A DNA stretch of 64,000 nt from Trichosporon coremiiforme (taxonomy: Eukaryota > Basidiomycota > Tremellomycetes > Trichosporonales > Trichosporonaceae). The stretch covers positions 1,210,851 to 1,274,850 of the forward strand of contig BCJJ01000011.1 of NCBI GenBank assembly GCA_039545355.1, written 5' to 3'. The notes under the pieces were generated by a model. It was not told where the DNA came from and made no database searches. It was given only the letters and a program-made list of their open reading frames with translations. The translations under genes and the position numbers were made by a program. This document shows, one piece after another, positions 45,244-55,601 of the stretch (the stretch's first letter is position 1; each line of letters begins with the position of its first letter).

Positions 45244-45897
45244 TTACATCTTAGCCTTGAGGAGGACGTCGAACGTCTTGGCCGTGCTGTCCTTGTACTC
45301 CTTGATGAGCTTGCTGAACTCCTTGAAGCGAGGGTAGGCCGCGTCTCCCATGAGCTGGAAGAGGACGCTTTCGGACGTGGACACCTCGGCGCCGGCGCGC
45401 GCAAGTCGCTCGAGGGCGATAGGCACCTCGGCGGCATTACAGCTGCTCACGGCGTCGGCAACGACGATGGGCTTGTACTTGCTGAGCGGGATCGAGTCGA
45501 GGATAGTCTGTGTGACGCAGACATGGCTCTCGATGCCGACGATGATGACGCGGTCGACCTCCTCAGTCGTGCTGGAGCCAGCGGGTCCGCCGACGCTGTC
45601 GGCCCACCGTCCGCCGAGGGTCTGCAGCACCTCGGGCGTCATCATGCTGAACTTGGACTTGGGGAAGACGCCCATGTTCAGGTGCTTCGGCAGCTTGTCG
45701 ATGCCGAGTTCCTGGATCGTTGCGCCCAGGGCTTTCGGGTTCTGCTCCGTCGTGAGCACGCGCATGTCGAGGATTTGCGCGGCGCGGACCATCTTCTGAA
45801 TGTTGCTAGACATGGCGTCAAAGGCGTGGATCGCGCCGCGGAAGCGGTCCTGCACGTCGCAGATGAGCAGGACTGTGCGGCGGGGGTTAATCGACAT
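45244..45897 (-). CDS. Isochorismatase-like cysteine hydrolase
   Basis: A single exon of 217 residues starting MSINPRRTVLLICDVQDRF. The catalytic triad of the superfamily is visible: Asp14 (LLICDVQ), Lys82 (FPKSKFSMM) and Cys127 (GIESHVCVTQ). The length and motifs match the ISOC1/YcaC-like branch of small amide or ester hydrolases, with no nicotinamidase metal-site signature noticed. The substrate is unknown. The frame stays open upstream to 46152, but that part looks like leader sequence. The ATG at 45897 gives the family's natural start. It is convergent with the ER Hsp90 gene. Confidence 0.88.
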   Translation of the reverse strand: MSINPRRTVLLICDVQDRFRGAIHAFDAMSSNIQKMVRAAQILDMRVLTTEQNPKALGATIQELGIDKLPKHLNMGVFPKSKFSMMTPEVLQTLGGRWADSVGGPAGSSTTEEVDRVIIVGIESHVCVTQTILDSIPLSKYKPIVVADAVSSCNAAEVPIALERLARAGAEVSTSESVLFQLMGDAAYPRFKEFSKLIKEYKDSTAKTFDVLLKAKM

Positions 45898-46622
45898 GGC
45901 GAAAGTTGCGAGCGCAGCGAGCAGAGGGACAAGATGCGAGAGATTGGTGGGAGTGCAGGTGTGTAAGGGCTCAGCGGCGAATGTATGTGCGAGTGGGACT
46001 GAGCAAGATGGAGAAGACAAAGATGAGAAGGAGAGTGTGATGTGGGCGGTATTGTCGTTTGCCTGTCCCCCGCGTTCCCCGCACTCAGATGCCGGTCGCC
46101 CAGCCTTGGGTTGCCGACAAGACTTAACCGATCCTGCTTGGCTGCAGTGCACTGACGGGCGTTGCAGTGGGGGCCTAGAGTGGAGGTGGAGGCGGCGTAC
46201 GGCCTCTCTCGGGAATTGCGCGCCTCCACATTCGTTGCTGCTGCAGTGATCTCTGATCTGATCCGATTCAGCTTGGAGCGGTCATCTTCCACATCATAGC
46301 TCTTCCACATCATAGCTCTTCCACATCATAGCTCTCCCACGCCTGCTCCACCATCCAGCTCCTTCACGCTGACCATCTCGGTGGCAAACGGACAATAGTG
46401 GTACCCACGCGAGAATGTCGCAGGCCGTAACCGTAACGAAAGCAGCAAGCAAGTAATTGTTACGAGGCAGGGAGCCGATGCATGGGTACAATACAGAAAG
46501 GTGCTCAACCTAGCCTATCAAAAGTACAAAAGAGCGAAACGAAGTGAAAAGTGACCATTACTGATGAGATGATGCAGTGATGGACGGCGGAAGATGGGAC
46601 TAGCTAGATGCTAGCGACCAGC
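45898..46622. other. Intergenic region between isochorismatase-like gene and histone H3
   Basis: 725 bp holding the promoter of the isochorismatase-like gene and the 3' flank of H3. It contains a short tandem repeat (46286-46333). Confidence 0.5.
46286..46333. repeat. Tandem repeat, 3 x 16 bp
   Basis: Three exact copies of CTTCCACATCATAGCT, followed by a partial fourth (CTCCCAC). It lies in the promoter-side flank of the isochorismatase-like gene. The exactness suggests a recent expansion. Confidence 0.9.
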
Positions 46623-47218
<596 letters not shown>

Positions 47219-47242
47219 TCAAGAGGTGTGCGTCTATGGTGC

Positions 47243-47250
47243 TTATATAT
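47243..47250 (-). promoter_or_regulatory. Likely TATA box of histone H3
   Basis: On the minus strand the sequence reads ATATATAAGC about 100 bp before the ATG. A CCAAT element (plus-strand ATTGG at 47440-47444) lies about 190 bp further upstream. The assignment rests on position and motif only. Confidence 0.5.
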
Positions 47251-47752
47251 GGTCCGAGAGATTCTGGAGGTTCTTGAAGAGGTGCGACGCCGAGTTGTTG
47301 TGCATCACGCTCCGAGCGGCCGCAACAATCACGGCGCTATGGTCACCCCCCGTGCACAGTAACTCAAAACACCGAGAATTAGACAGGGTGAAAGGATCAC
47401 GTATCACTAGTGATTCGCGTGATCTTGATCTTGCTTCTGATTGGTCGATTACCCGGGTCGGCTAGCGGTTTCACGTGAGCCGCGCTACGGTGGCCCAGGC
47501 GGGATCAAGGCACACAATCTGTCTTGACCCGTGCCTGGACTTTTGCACGTGGTGGGTCCGGGCAGGGCTACACGCCCACCTGGACTTGCGTAGATCACAC
47601 CAAGCTGGATCTGCTTGGCCAGCTGGGCCGGCTGGATCAGACGCGCACCAACGACGAGTCAGAGCATTCGCAGTCGCGCAGTCGTCCCTGTTGCACAATG
47701 ATATCATCCAAACTTCCCATTATGCATGTCTACTTTGGTCTATTCACTCGGG

Positions 47753-48627
47753 CTACTCGGGCTTGATGTCCTCGTCCCTCACACGCACAGAGAGACACGT
47801 GACGCACCCCTCGAGCTTCTCGAACTCGCTGATCTCTGCCGTCGTCACGTTCAGTCCACGCTGCTCCAGGATTTCGCGCGTCTTCGGCGCCGCAGCGGAC
47901 ATGAGCACGTCGTTCTCGCCGAGCACGACGACGGCGACACCCTCCGGCTCCGGTACGGCGAGGAAGGAGGGGAATAGCGACGTGTCGTCGACGATCGGCT
48001 CATAGCCGATGATGGTCCCGTCGGGGAGGGCGGTGATGGCGGATTCTGCTGTCAGCTGGGGTCTATGCAGACTGCAGCGGCGGCAGCAGGGAGGCGTGGG
48101 ATTCTAAGGCATGCGGAAGGAGTACACTCACTCAGGTGCAGCGCCTTGGTCGTCGGGATAGCCTTGACCTCGTACCCTTCCTTACCCACGATATCGGCGA
48201 GCTGGCGGATGCCCTCATCGTTGGTCCGGCTCGAGCGGCCGACATAAACCGTCTTGCCGACCTTGAGCACGTCGCCTCCGTCAAGCGTGCCGGGCAGCTC
48301 AATCTTGTGCAGCTTGAGTCCCGGCAGCCTCTCCTTGACGGTCGTCTCGACGGGCCCAATCTCGGGCTTGCGCGTCTCAGCGCCAGGCGAGGCAATGACG
48401 GCCATGTCGCCAAAGACGACGATCGAGTCCTCGATGAACACACTGTCCGGGCACGAGTCGTCGCGCGGCACAGGGATCAGCGTCCACTCGCGCTCGGCGT
48501 AGATCTTGACATAGTTTGCCCACTGCTCCTGCGCCTTGGGGTAGGAGACGTCGGACGGGGCGGCGATGTGCGTGATCTGGCCCTGGGCGAGGGAGCTGGC
48601 GGGCGGCCGCACGAGGAGGACAGGCAT
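47753..48627 (-). CDS. Dimethylarginine dimethylaminohydrolase-like amidinohydrolase
   Basis: Exons 48132-48627 and 47753-48048 (83-nt intron) encode 263 residues, the DDAH size. Landmarks in order are DSVFIEDSIVVFGD (substrate-side acidic residues), GTLDGGDVLKVGKTVYVG, SSRTNDEGI, KALHL with the likely catalytic His at about 164, and LEGCVTCLSVRVRD with the likely nucleophilic Cys near 249-252. DDAH-type enzymes hydrolyse methylated arginine to citrulline and methylamines. Activity on methylarginine rather than another guanidine is inferred from motif match only. The second exon was joined by phase through HLTESAITALPDGT. Confidence 0.85.
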
Positions 48628-49339
48628 GGTGAGTCCGCGTGAGTGGGTGCGTGAAGCGCTGGAATGTCAGGTGATCGAGAGGAAGGATGAAGTCAGACGA
48701 GCCAGAACCAGTGGGCAACGCCAGACCTGGTGATCGGATGAAGGCTCGATTCGAGGGAGGGATCGAACGGGGCCGCGGGGTATCCGGACTTGGCCGACAG
48801 GTTGGCCGATAGTAGGACGGCCGATTAATCGATTAGGATTTGGTCCGAACTCTTTAACGATAACCGAGCTCACCCTAATGAACCCTGGTGCCAGATTATG
48901 GAGCGGTGGAGCGTTGATAACACATGATGTCAGATTCACGGAGGGGGACGTAACGTCTGCACTTCTACGCTCGGTCGGTGTGAAAAAAAACGGATACATG
49001 CAGTCACGATACGACCTGCTGCTCGCTGCTGATGTTGAGTTCTATGACAAAGTTTCGTCTCCTTGATATCGTCTCACATGCGGTGATACACTTCTCTTCT
49101 TCTTCTTCCTGCACCATTCCTACTGAATGGCGATGAACGTTGTTTTCGGTTGTTTCTTGGCCTCTCGCCCGTCGATGGCTGCTGCTCGCTCATAATACTG
49201 GACGCTCGCTGGCTCACGGCATCCGGTTCGTGTCGTCGCGCAGCCTGAGCCTGGGGTCGGACCACTTCCTTTGTCCCCCAGCCCGTTCGGCATCGCCGTC
49301 GACCTGCTCCGCCGCACCAGTGTCGGGGGGCTGGGAAAG
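48628..49339. other. Intergenic region between DDAH-like and TPR genes
   Basis: 712 bp. It holds the DDAH-like promoter, an A-tract at about 48983 and the TPR gene's 3' flank. No supported gene. Confidence 0.5.
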
Positions 49340-50631
49340 TCACGAGGAGATCTTGCTCTGGCCGATCTTGTCGGTCGCCTCGTTCGTCTCCTTGTCCTTG
49401 GCCGCGCGAATCTTGGCCGGGAGCGTCTTGAGACCCTGCTCGACCTGCTTCAGGTTCTGCGCGTCCGCGCTTCCCGGCATGGGAGAGGCGGGGAGCATGC
49501 CCATGAGCGCGATGTAGTCGCGCTGGGCGTTGGTGAGGGCCGCCCATGTGCCGAGCTTCTCGGAGGCCGACGCACGGCGCAGAAGCGCCTTCTGGTACGT
49601 CGGGTCGTAGTGGAGCGCGCGCGTGCAGGCATCGACGGCCTCGCGGTCGCGGCCCTGCGCAACGTACACGGCACCGAGGTTCGCCCACAGAACCTTTTTG
49701 GCGTCCCGGATCTCGTTGTCGACGTTACAACGCACGGGACCCGCCTGCTGGTCCTTCTCGATCTGCTCGGCCTCCTCGTCGTTGATTTCCACGATGCGCT
49801 CCTTCTCCGCCAGATCCTGCAGCGTCGGCATGGGAAGGTGCTTCGGGACATTCGGCAGCTTGCCGAGCGCACGCTTGTAGTCCTCCTCTGCCGTCTTGAG
49901 GGTCGCCGCAGTGTGCGGGCGGATCACGAACGCCTTGTTACCCTCTCCCTTCAGGGCGGTCGCCTGGTCGAGCAGGTCCTGCAGCTCCGAAACAGACATG
50001 GACATGCAGTCCAGCCCACTGCCGATTGACTTTTCGCTGTTGAGCAGGTCCTAGGAGAGGTCAGCGGGAGAACATTGGCGTCAGGTGCACGGACGGAGAT
50101 GTCGGAGGCACGAACGATACTCACCTTCAGCTCGGGAACAGGACCCTTGTCAACTTTCGGGGCTTCAGGCTGCGGCGTCGGCTTCGGCGCTTCAGTCTTC
50201 TTCGGGGCCTCCTTCGGCGTGTCCTTGGCCGCCTTGGGCGCATCGGTCGGCTTCGGGATGTTGATCGACTCGGCCGCTGCCGGGGGCTTGTCGGTCGACG
50301 GGCCGTTGTCCGTCTTCCACTGCGGCGCCTTGGCGTCGTCGGGAATCGGCTGGTCGGGGAGAGGAGTGCCGCTCACCGGGGACTGGTTGGCGGTGACGGC
50401 CTCTGGGGTAGGGGTGGTGGGGGTCGTGACGCTCTCGCTCGTGGGGGTCGAGCCGCCGACGCTCTGCTGCGAGCCGGTGGGGCCCTCAGAGTCGACGTCC
50501 ATAGCGTCCGGGTCACGGAGGGGTTGGGTTGGGGGCTGAGCTGCTGTTGCGGCCATGTTGTTCTTGTCTTTGGTCTTGTCGTGGCCTGAGCCGTGGTGAA
50601 AGAGCTTCTTGAGCGGATCGAGGAGGGTCAC
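49340..50631 (-). CDS. TPR-domain protein with disordered Pro/Lys-rich N-terminus
   Basis: Exons 50125-50631 and 49340-50050 (74-nt intron) encode 405 residues. About 1-170 is low-complexity Pro/Thr/Lys/Ala-rich sequence (KEAPKKTEAPKPTPQPEAPK). TPR-like helices follow at about 190-345 (ATALKGEGNKAFVIRPHTAA; VLWANLGAVYVAQGRDREAV; ALHYDPTYQKALLRRASASE). The pattern resembles TTC1-like co-chaperone TPRs that can bind Hsp70/Hsp90 tails, but I cannot name an ortholog. A later internal Met (MAATAAQPP) could be an alternative start. The Lys-rich C-terminus ends KIGQSKISS. Confidence 0.8.
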
Positions 50632-53405
50632 TGTGCCGAGACTTGGGAGGGAAGCGGGGCTTTAAGAGAGCGTTGCAGGCCTTGAGGGAACGGGGGTCTA
50701 TGAAGAGAAATGCTATGAGATCGATGAAGAGGTCGTATGCAAAATGCTGGAGTCACCACGGGTAGGGCCGGGGAGACGTCTGCGAGTGCTTTGTTATTAA
50801 GGACGAGGGAGATGGCCAGTGACGATCGACTTTGTTAATGTGGGGGGGCAGGGGGGCGGATGCTGTCCGAGGGAGACACTCCGGCGTCGCAGTGCAGGTA
50901 CAGGCAGCGACGGGCAACGGGCGAACGGGCGACGGGCCTAGCTGGAGGGTCGGGGGGGGTGGTCTATCGGAGTCTGGGCAGAGCGGTCGCGGGTCACAGG
51001 TGCCAGGCGGCCAGGAGACAGAGCGGATGTCAAATGGGCTGCGAGCTAGCAGTGGGAGGTACGCAGGGGTTTGAGCGATGTGCGCGGTATGAGGCGCCAG
51101 ACGAGGCAGGCGCCAGGCCCGAGAAAACCATGCTCCTATCAGTAGTACAGGCTTGACAACGGAGGGTACGGCGTGCACCCATATTGCCATCGGAGGGAGC
51201 GATGTATCCTCCAAGCGACAGGGTTCGGTCTGCGGTGACGTCAGCTGCGCCATCTTGCCTCCGCGCTGCCGCCTTGACTTCCTCCTTCACTCCTCGACGG
51301 CCTCCGTTGTCCTCCGCTGTTGCATGGCCTTGTGCTGCAGCTCCCGACCCAAGCGCGAGCCGAACAAGGAACGGGCCAGGATCAGGTTCATCGCAAGTCA
51401 TACGTCCACCCTCTGCTTGGGATGTCTCATGGCCCATGGCTGTGGTACCTTGGAGTCGGTCGATCTCTCCCCAAGATCACAGATCACACCGCTGCCGCAT
51501 CAGCAGCCGTGGCTGTGGGCAGTCGGTCAGCCGACTGGAATCAGTTCAATGCGCAGCAGCAGAAACAGAAGCCGGGTCCAGACACTCTCCGACTGCATCA
51601 TCCGCTCGATCTTCAGCTGTTCAAGTCGGAGAGTCAGTCCCCTCCTCCACATGTCCATCTCAAAGGAGTGGGTTTCGGGTTAATCTCAAATCATGGGCGA
51701 AAGAGGGGGAAGGTCCGAAGATCAACCGCGCCATCGGGAACGTCGGAGGCGTCCGTGTGGGGAGCGAGCATATCTCAAATTAGCCCTCGCATAGGGGGAT
51801 CGAGGGGATCGGGCGCGGTGGGCGGCCCTAAGTCAACCAAATCGAGCGGATCGAGCGAGCGAGCAGCGATCCGGACACAATTGCAGCTAAGCATCAAGCT
51901 CACGGTGACTTTTTACCTTCACGAAAGTAGTGCGCCAGTGCGCCAGCGCAGCAGTGCGAGCTGCCGGACGGCAGCAACACGAGTACGGCAGGGGCAATGG
52001 GGGAAGAGATGGTCGAGACCCTCCAGCCAACGTGAGCCTATGAGCGGCGCACGAGAGGAGAGCCAAGGGGAGCGAGCATTCAGCATTGTTCTAAAGGCTC
52101 GGTCATTTCGTCAAAAACCCCTAGCGAGGAGAGCCCGCGAGAGCCGTTCTCGCGCCGCTGATTGGCCTCGGTCAGCGAGCATTGCACGCGTGATCCTCTC
52201 GGTCCGACGATACCACCACTCACGGCCCAGTTTGCCTCGGTCATCTCTGTGGCTTTCCGTCCTCACTCGGTGATCCCATTTGCGCGTGATGTGCCCAGTG
52301 TGCATAGAGTGCGTGACCACATGCATATTTGGCCTTGTAGCGTGCCCGCCGAACCCGCCTGGTAGGAGGCGGGGTTGCATCCGACGTCTATGGCCTGTGC
52401 GCTGCGCACTGTACATATATCAATAGTCTGGGCCCTCCCTCTCCCCTCTCTCTGCAGTGTAGCGAGCGAACGGGTGGAATCCAGATGTCCGCGATCCCGG
52501 TCCAGCTCGCCAACTCGTCCACTGATCCAGACAAGCGAGCACCGCTAGCACCGCTCGAGCTCTCCCCGTGATCATCACCCGTGATTGATCCCTCGACCCC
52601 CCATTACGCTTATGATGGCCAAAAGCTTGCAAGCGATTCTCCGGGCGCTAAGCACTGACAATGCTAACGACTGTGATCGTTCCCATGAAGGCATGCTCGT
52701 CTATCAAAGACTAAGAGGCAAGCTTTCCGACGATCGAGACGTTCTCCGAGATCGCGATTGACTCCAGGACTCGTGTCTGGATCGTCTGCACAGGTCCGTC
52801 CGAACTCTCAAATACCTGTCTGACCATCTGACTACTGTATTAACTTTGCAAGAATACTGATCTTTCAAATATACATCAAGCTCTCAAATGAGCCCACAGA
52901 TTCTCAAATGTGGTCTCATTCTGCCTCCGCGCTTCTCAAATGCGCGGGGCCAATCTCAAATCAGCGTCATCGAGTGCTCCCAGTGGTGCCTTGGGGATTA
53001 GTGGGAATCGGCATTCTTCGATTACGGGCTCGATTAATCCCCGCTCACCGCCCAATTCAACGGCTCCGCTACGAGCCGGCCCAACTGTTCCAGCGACGTT
53101 TATCTCAAATCGTCATGACGCTCTCCACACCCTGCACACCCGACTGGAGGAACTTTCTCACGCGTTAACGTTAGCATGTCTCACTCTTTTGCGGTCTCCT
53201 CGTGATCACCGCCAGCTGCTATCGGCGCTGCCCGTCGGCGTCCGTGCGGACTCAAAACGCCCTCGCTTCCGGACTGTTGCACAGCCGTCTTTGCGACTAT
53301 CATTACATGATGTACTAACTGGACCGAAAGGTCTACAATGCTGATATCTAACAACACCTCGGAGTGGAGTGTTCTATTGTCCTTTTAGGTATGGGGGTGC
53401 GGGGC
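50632..53405. other. Gene-free 2.8-kb stretch upstream of the TPR gene
   Basis: This lies between the start of the TPR gene and the 3' end of the next minus-strand gene. A 317-codon open frame at 51320-52273 has chance-like composition and no motif. The right half carries repeated TCTCAAAT octamers, described separately. Confidence 0.5.
51684..53110 (+). repeat. Clustered TCTCAAAT octamers
   Basis: Exact copies start at 51684, 51773, 52806, 52882, 52902, 52934, 52954 and 53103, all in the same orientation. Five of them lie within 156 bp (52806-52961). A one-mismatch copy (TTTCAAAT) is at 52863. An 8-mer is expected far less than once in 1.5 kb by chance. They are not in tandem and do not fit a reading frame. 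Confidence 0.75.
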
Positions 53406-55601
53406 CTAGAAAGCCACGCCAATCTCGTGTGAGCGCGGGTCCTCGCGCCCAACAATGCTGACGGCGCCTGGCGGGATCGCTACTATGCTGGCCGAGAGCA
53501 GGTCCTCCTCGTCACTGACGTTGGACGCCAGGCTCGACGCAACGCTGGCCTGGCGCAGGTGGTGCGTCATGTCCTCGCGCGCGGCGCTAAACGAGCGGAT
53601 GGACGTCATGGATTGCGAAGCGACGGGCGTGCCGTAGAAGCCGGAGCGGCGAGCGTCGCGGATGACCGGCAGACGCTTCGGAGGCGTCAGGGAACCGTTG
53701 TGCTCGGACGTGGTGCGCATGTGCTTCGGCGTGCTGGGCGCCAGGCCATTGACGTCTAGCATTAATCCTAATCCGAGACCGGGGTTAGGCGTCTCTGGCA
53801 GCGAAGATGCCATCTTCATCTGCGCCTTCGGCGTGCTCGGCATCGGCACGCCGTCGAGCGTCATCGAGCGCAGGACGTTCGTCGCGTCCTCGTCGTCGGG
53901 GGAAGACGCCATTGACGACTGCGAGCTCGACGATCCCAAGCCGCTCGACATAGTGTCGATCGACACCAGCGAAGGGAGCGAGCCCTGCGAGTCCCAAGTG
54001 TCCGTGGACTGCGCCCTCTTACGGGTGTGTGCAGTCCCTCGGCGGTCGGAGCGGGGCGGGATGACCGGGGCAACAACGGTCGGGCGAGCGGGCAGCGGGC
54101 ACTTGGGCGGAGCCGAAGGCGCCGGGCGAGCCTTGGGAGTGTGGTCCGGCGACTCGGTGGCATCGACGAGCGCGCGAGCAGCGAGGAAGCGCCGGTGAGC
54201 TTCGCTCGCCTGGGCAGCGTTTTCGGCGAGGTCTGCGTCGAGCGCCGGCAGGTCACAGGCAAGCCTGGCGAGCTCCGCGAGCGAATGCGAGATGGAGCGG
54301 CCGTCGTCGTACCCGCCGTACAGCTCCCACTGGCGGGCGGACTTCGCACCTCTAGGTGGTAACGGCCGCTGGGGAGAGCCGCGGAGGATCTCCTTCTCAC
54401 CGGGCGTCTGACAGTCATCTGACGACTCCTCGCTGTCGACGTCGTCCAGCTGCTTGACGCTTTCAAGCTGGATCGGCGCCTCGAGCTTCGGCGTCTTCGC
54501 GCCATCTTCTTCCTCTTCCTCGGGCATCGTGTCGAGGAGAATGACGGAGCTTGGTCGCCCAGAAGACGTGCTGGTGCGAGGAGCCGGCAGGTTCGCATTC
54601 TCGAACGCTTCACCTGAAGTCTCAGGCGTCGGAGGAATGACGTTGAAGGAAGGCGTCGGACTGCTCTTCAGCGGCAGAGGGATCGACGTGTCCACGAGTG
54701 AAGGCACTGGCTTCCTAGCGATGGACCTCGGGCGTGGCGGGGCGGGAGCCTGGGGGATGACATAGTAGCTGTTGTGGGTGGGTCGCGGCGGACGGGGCTC
54801 GTACGAAGACGTAATCGTCGATATCGATGCGATGGACGAGCGTGTGCTGTAACCCATTGAGGATCCGGGGCGCGACGATCGGCGGCGGGACGACATGGAC
54901 GCGGCGGAGGGAGCCCTAGGCGGAAGGCTGTCCTTCGACGAGTTCGCGGAGCTCTTCAGCATGACGCTGGAGCCGCTCGTTCCAGGGCGAGTTGACCGCC
55001 GCCCCGGAAGGGCCTGGCGGACTGGAGTCGAAGGAGTCTGAGGCGAGGAGGAAGACGTCGGAGAGTCGACAGGCGAGTCCAACGAGATCGGCGATGACAG
55101 CATTGGGATCTCCTGGGGTGTCACAGGCTTGGGAGCATGCAAGGGCGGAGACCAACGGACACTAGCTCGTTGGGTCGGGTTCTGCTGCGTAGGCGTCGAC
55201 TGAGACGCCTTCCAGTCCTTGTTCGGCGGAGTCGATGTCCTAGCAGACTCCGGGCGGTTGGGAATGTTGAGGTCGACGCCGTTTGAGTACGGCACCAAGG
55301 TATGCCGCCGGTCCTGGGGAAGGGGTGCGGACCCCGCAGAGCGCATGTAGTGAGGGCGGAGAATAGACCTGGGCGGTTGGGGAGGGCTGAGGCTCGTGAG
55401 GTTGGGGGACTTGGCCTCGTTCATCGGCGGGGTCGGGGTGTGGTCTCGCCGCCTCCAAAAGCTCTTCCTGCTGTTCTCAGACTGGGACGAGTAGTCGCCT
55501 GTCGGCAGGTCGGGGAGAGGCTCTTCATGGATGACCGAGGGCTTGTTACGCAGGCGAGACTGCGACGCCTTATTCTTTAGGGTCTTAACCAAAGAAGCCA
55601 T
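53406..55601 (-). CDS. Serine/proline-rich protein of unknown function
   Basis: A single exon of 731 residues beginning MASLVKTLKNKASQSRLRNK. Most of it is Ser/Pro/Thr/Arg-rich and likely disordered, with many SP and TP pairs that could be phosphorylation sites. One segment looks ordered: WELYGGYDDGRSISHSLAEL plus a helical run to about residue 475. The C-terminal ~90 residues look conserved in style (RLPVIRDARRSGFYGTPVAS; EEDLLSASIVAIPPGAVSIV). The basic, Leu-containing N-terminus could be an amphipathic helix. No domain family is recognised. The ATG follows a long GA/CT-rich leader. Confidence 0.75.
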   Translation of the reverse strand: MASLVKTLKNKASQSRLRNKPSVIHEEPLPDLPTGDYSSQSENSRKSFWRRRDHTPTPPMNEAKSPNLTSLSPPQPPRSILRPHYMRSAGSAPLPQDRRHTLVPYSNGVDLNIPNRPESARTSTPPNKDWKASQSTPTQQNPTQRASVRWSPPLHAPKPVTPQEIPMLSSPISLDSPVDSPTSSSSPQTPSTPVRQALPGRRSTRPGTSGSSVMLKSSANSSKDSLPPRAPSAASMSSRRRSSRPGSSMGYSTRSSIASISTITSSYEPRPPRPTHNSYYVIPQAPAPPRPRSIARKPVPSLVDTSIPLPLKSSPTPSFNVIPPTPETSGEAFENANLPAPRTSTSSGRPSSVILLDTMPEEEEEDGAKTPKLEAPIQLESVKQLDDVDSEESSDDCQTPGEKEILRGSPQRPLPPRGAKSARQWELYGGYDDGRSISHSLAELARLACDLPALDADLAENAAQASEAHRRFLAARALVDATESPDHTPKARPAPSAPPKCPLPARPTVVAPVIPPRSDRRGTAHTRKRAQSTDTWDSQGSLPSLVSIDTMSSGLGSSSSQSSMASSPDDEDATNVLRSMTLDGVPMPSTPKAQMKMASSLPETPNPGLGLGLMLDVNGLAPSTPKHMRTTSEHNGSLTPPKRLPVIRDARRSGFYGTPVASQSMTSIRSFSAAREDMTHHLRQASVASSLASNVSDEEDLLSASIVAIPPGAVSIVGREDPRSHEIGVAF

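Noticed and set aside
49074..49317. Extra 3' exon of the TPR gene
   Set aside because: It would require a 13-nt intron. The stop at 49340 is simpler.
51320..52273. 317-codon plus-strand ORF in the gene-free block
   Set aside because: Ser/Arg/Gln-rich chance-like composition, no recognisable motif, no supporting introns, poor start context. RNA evidence would be needed to accept it.
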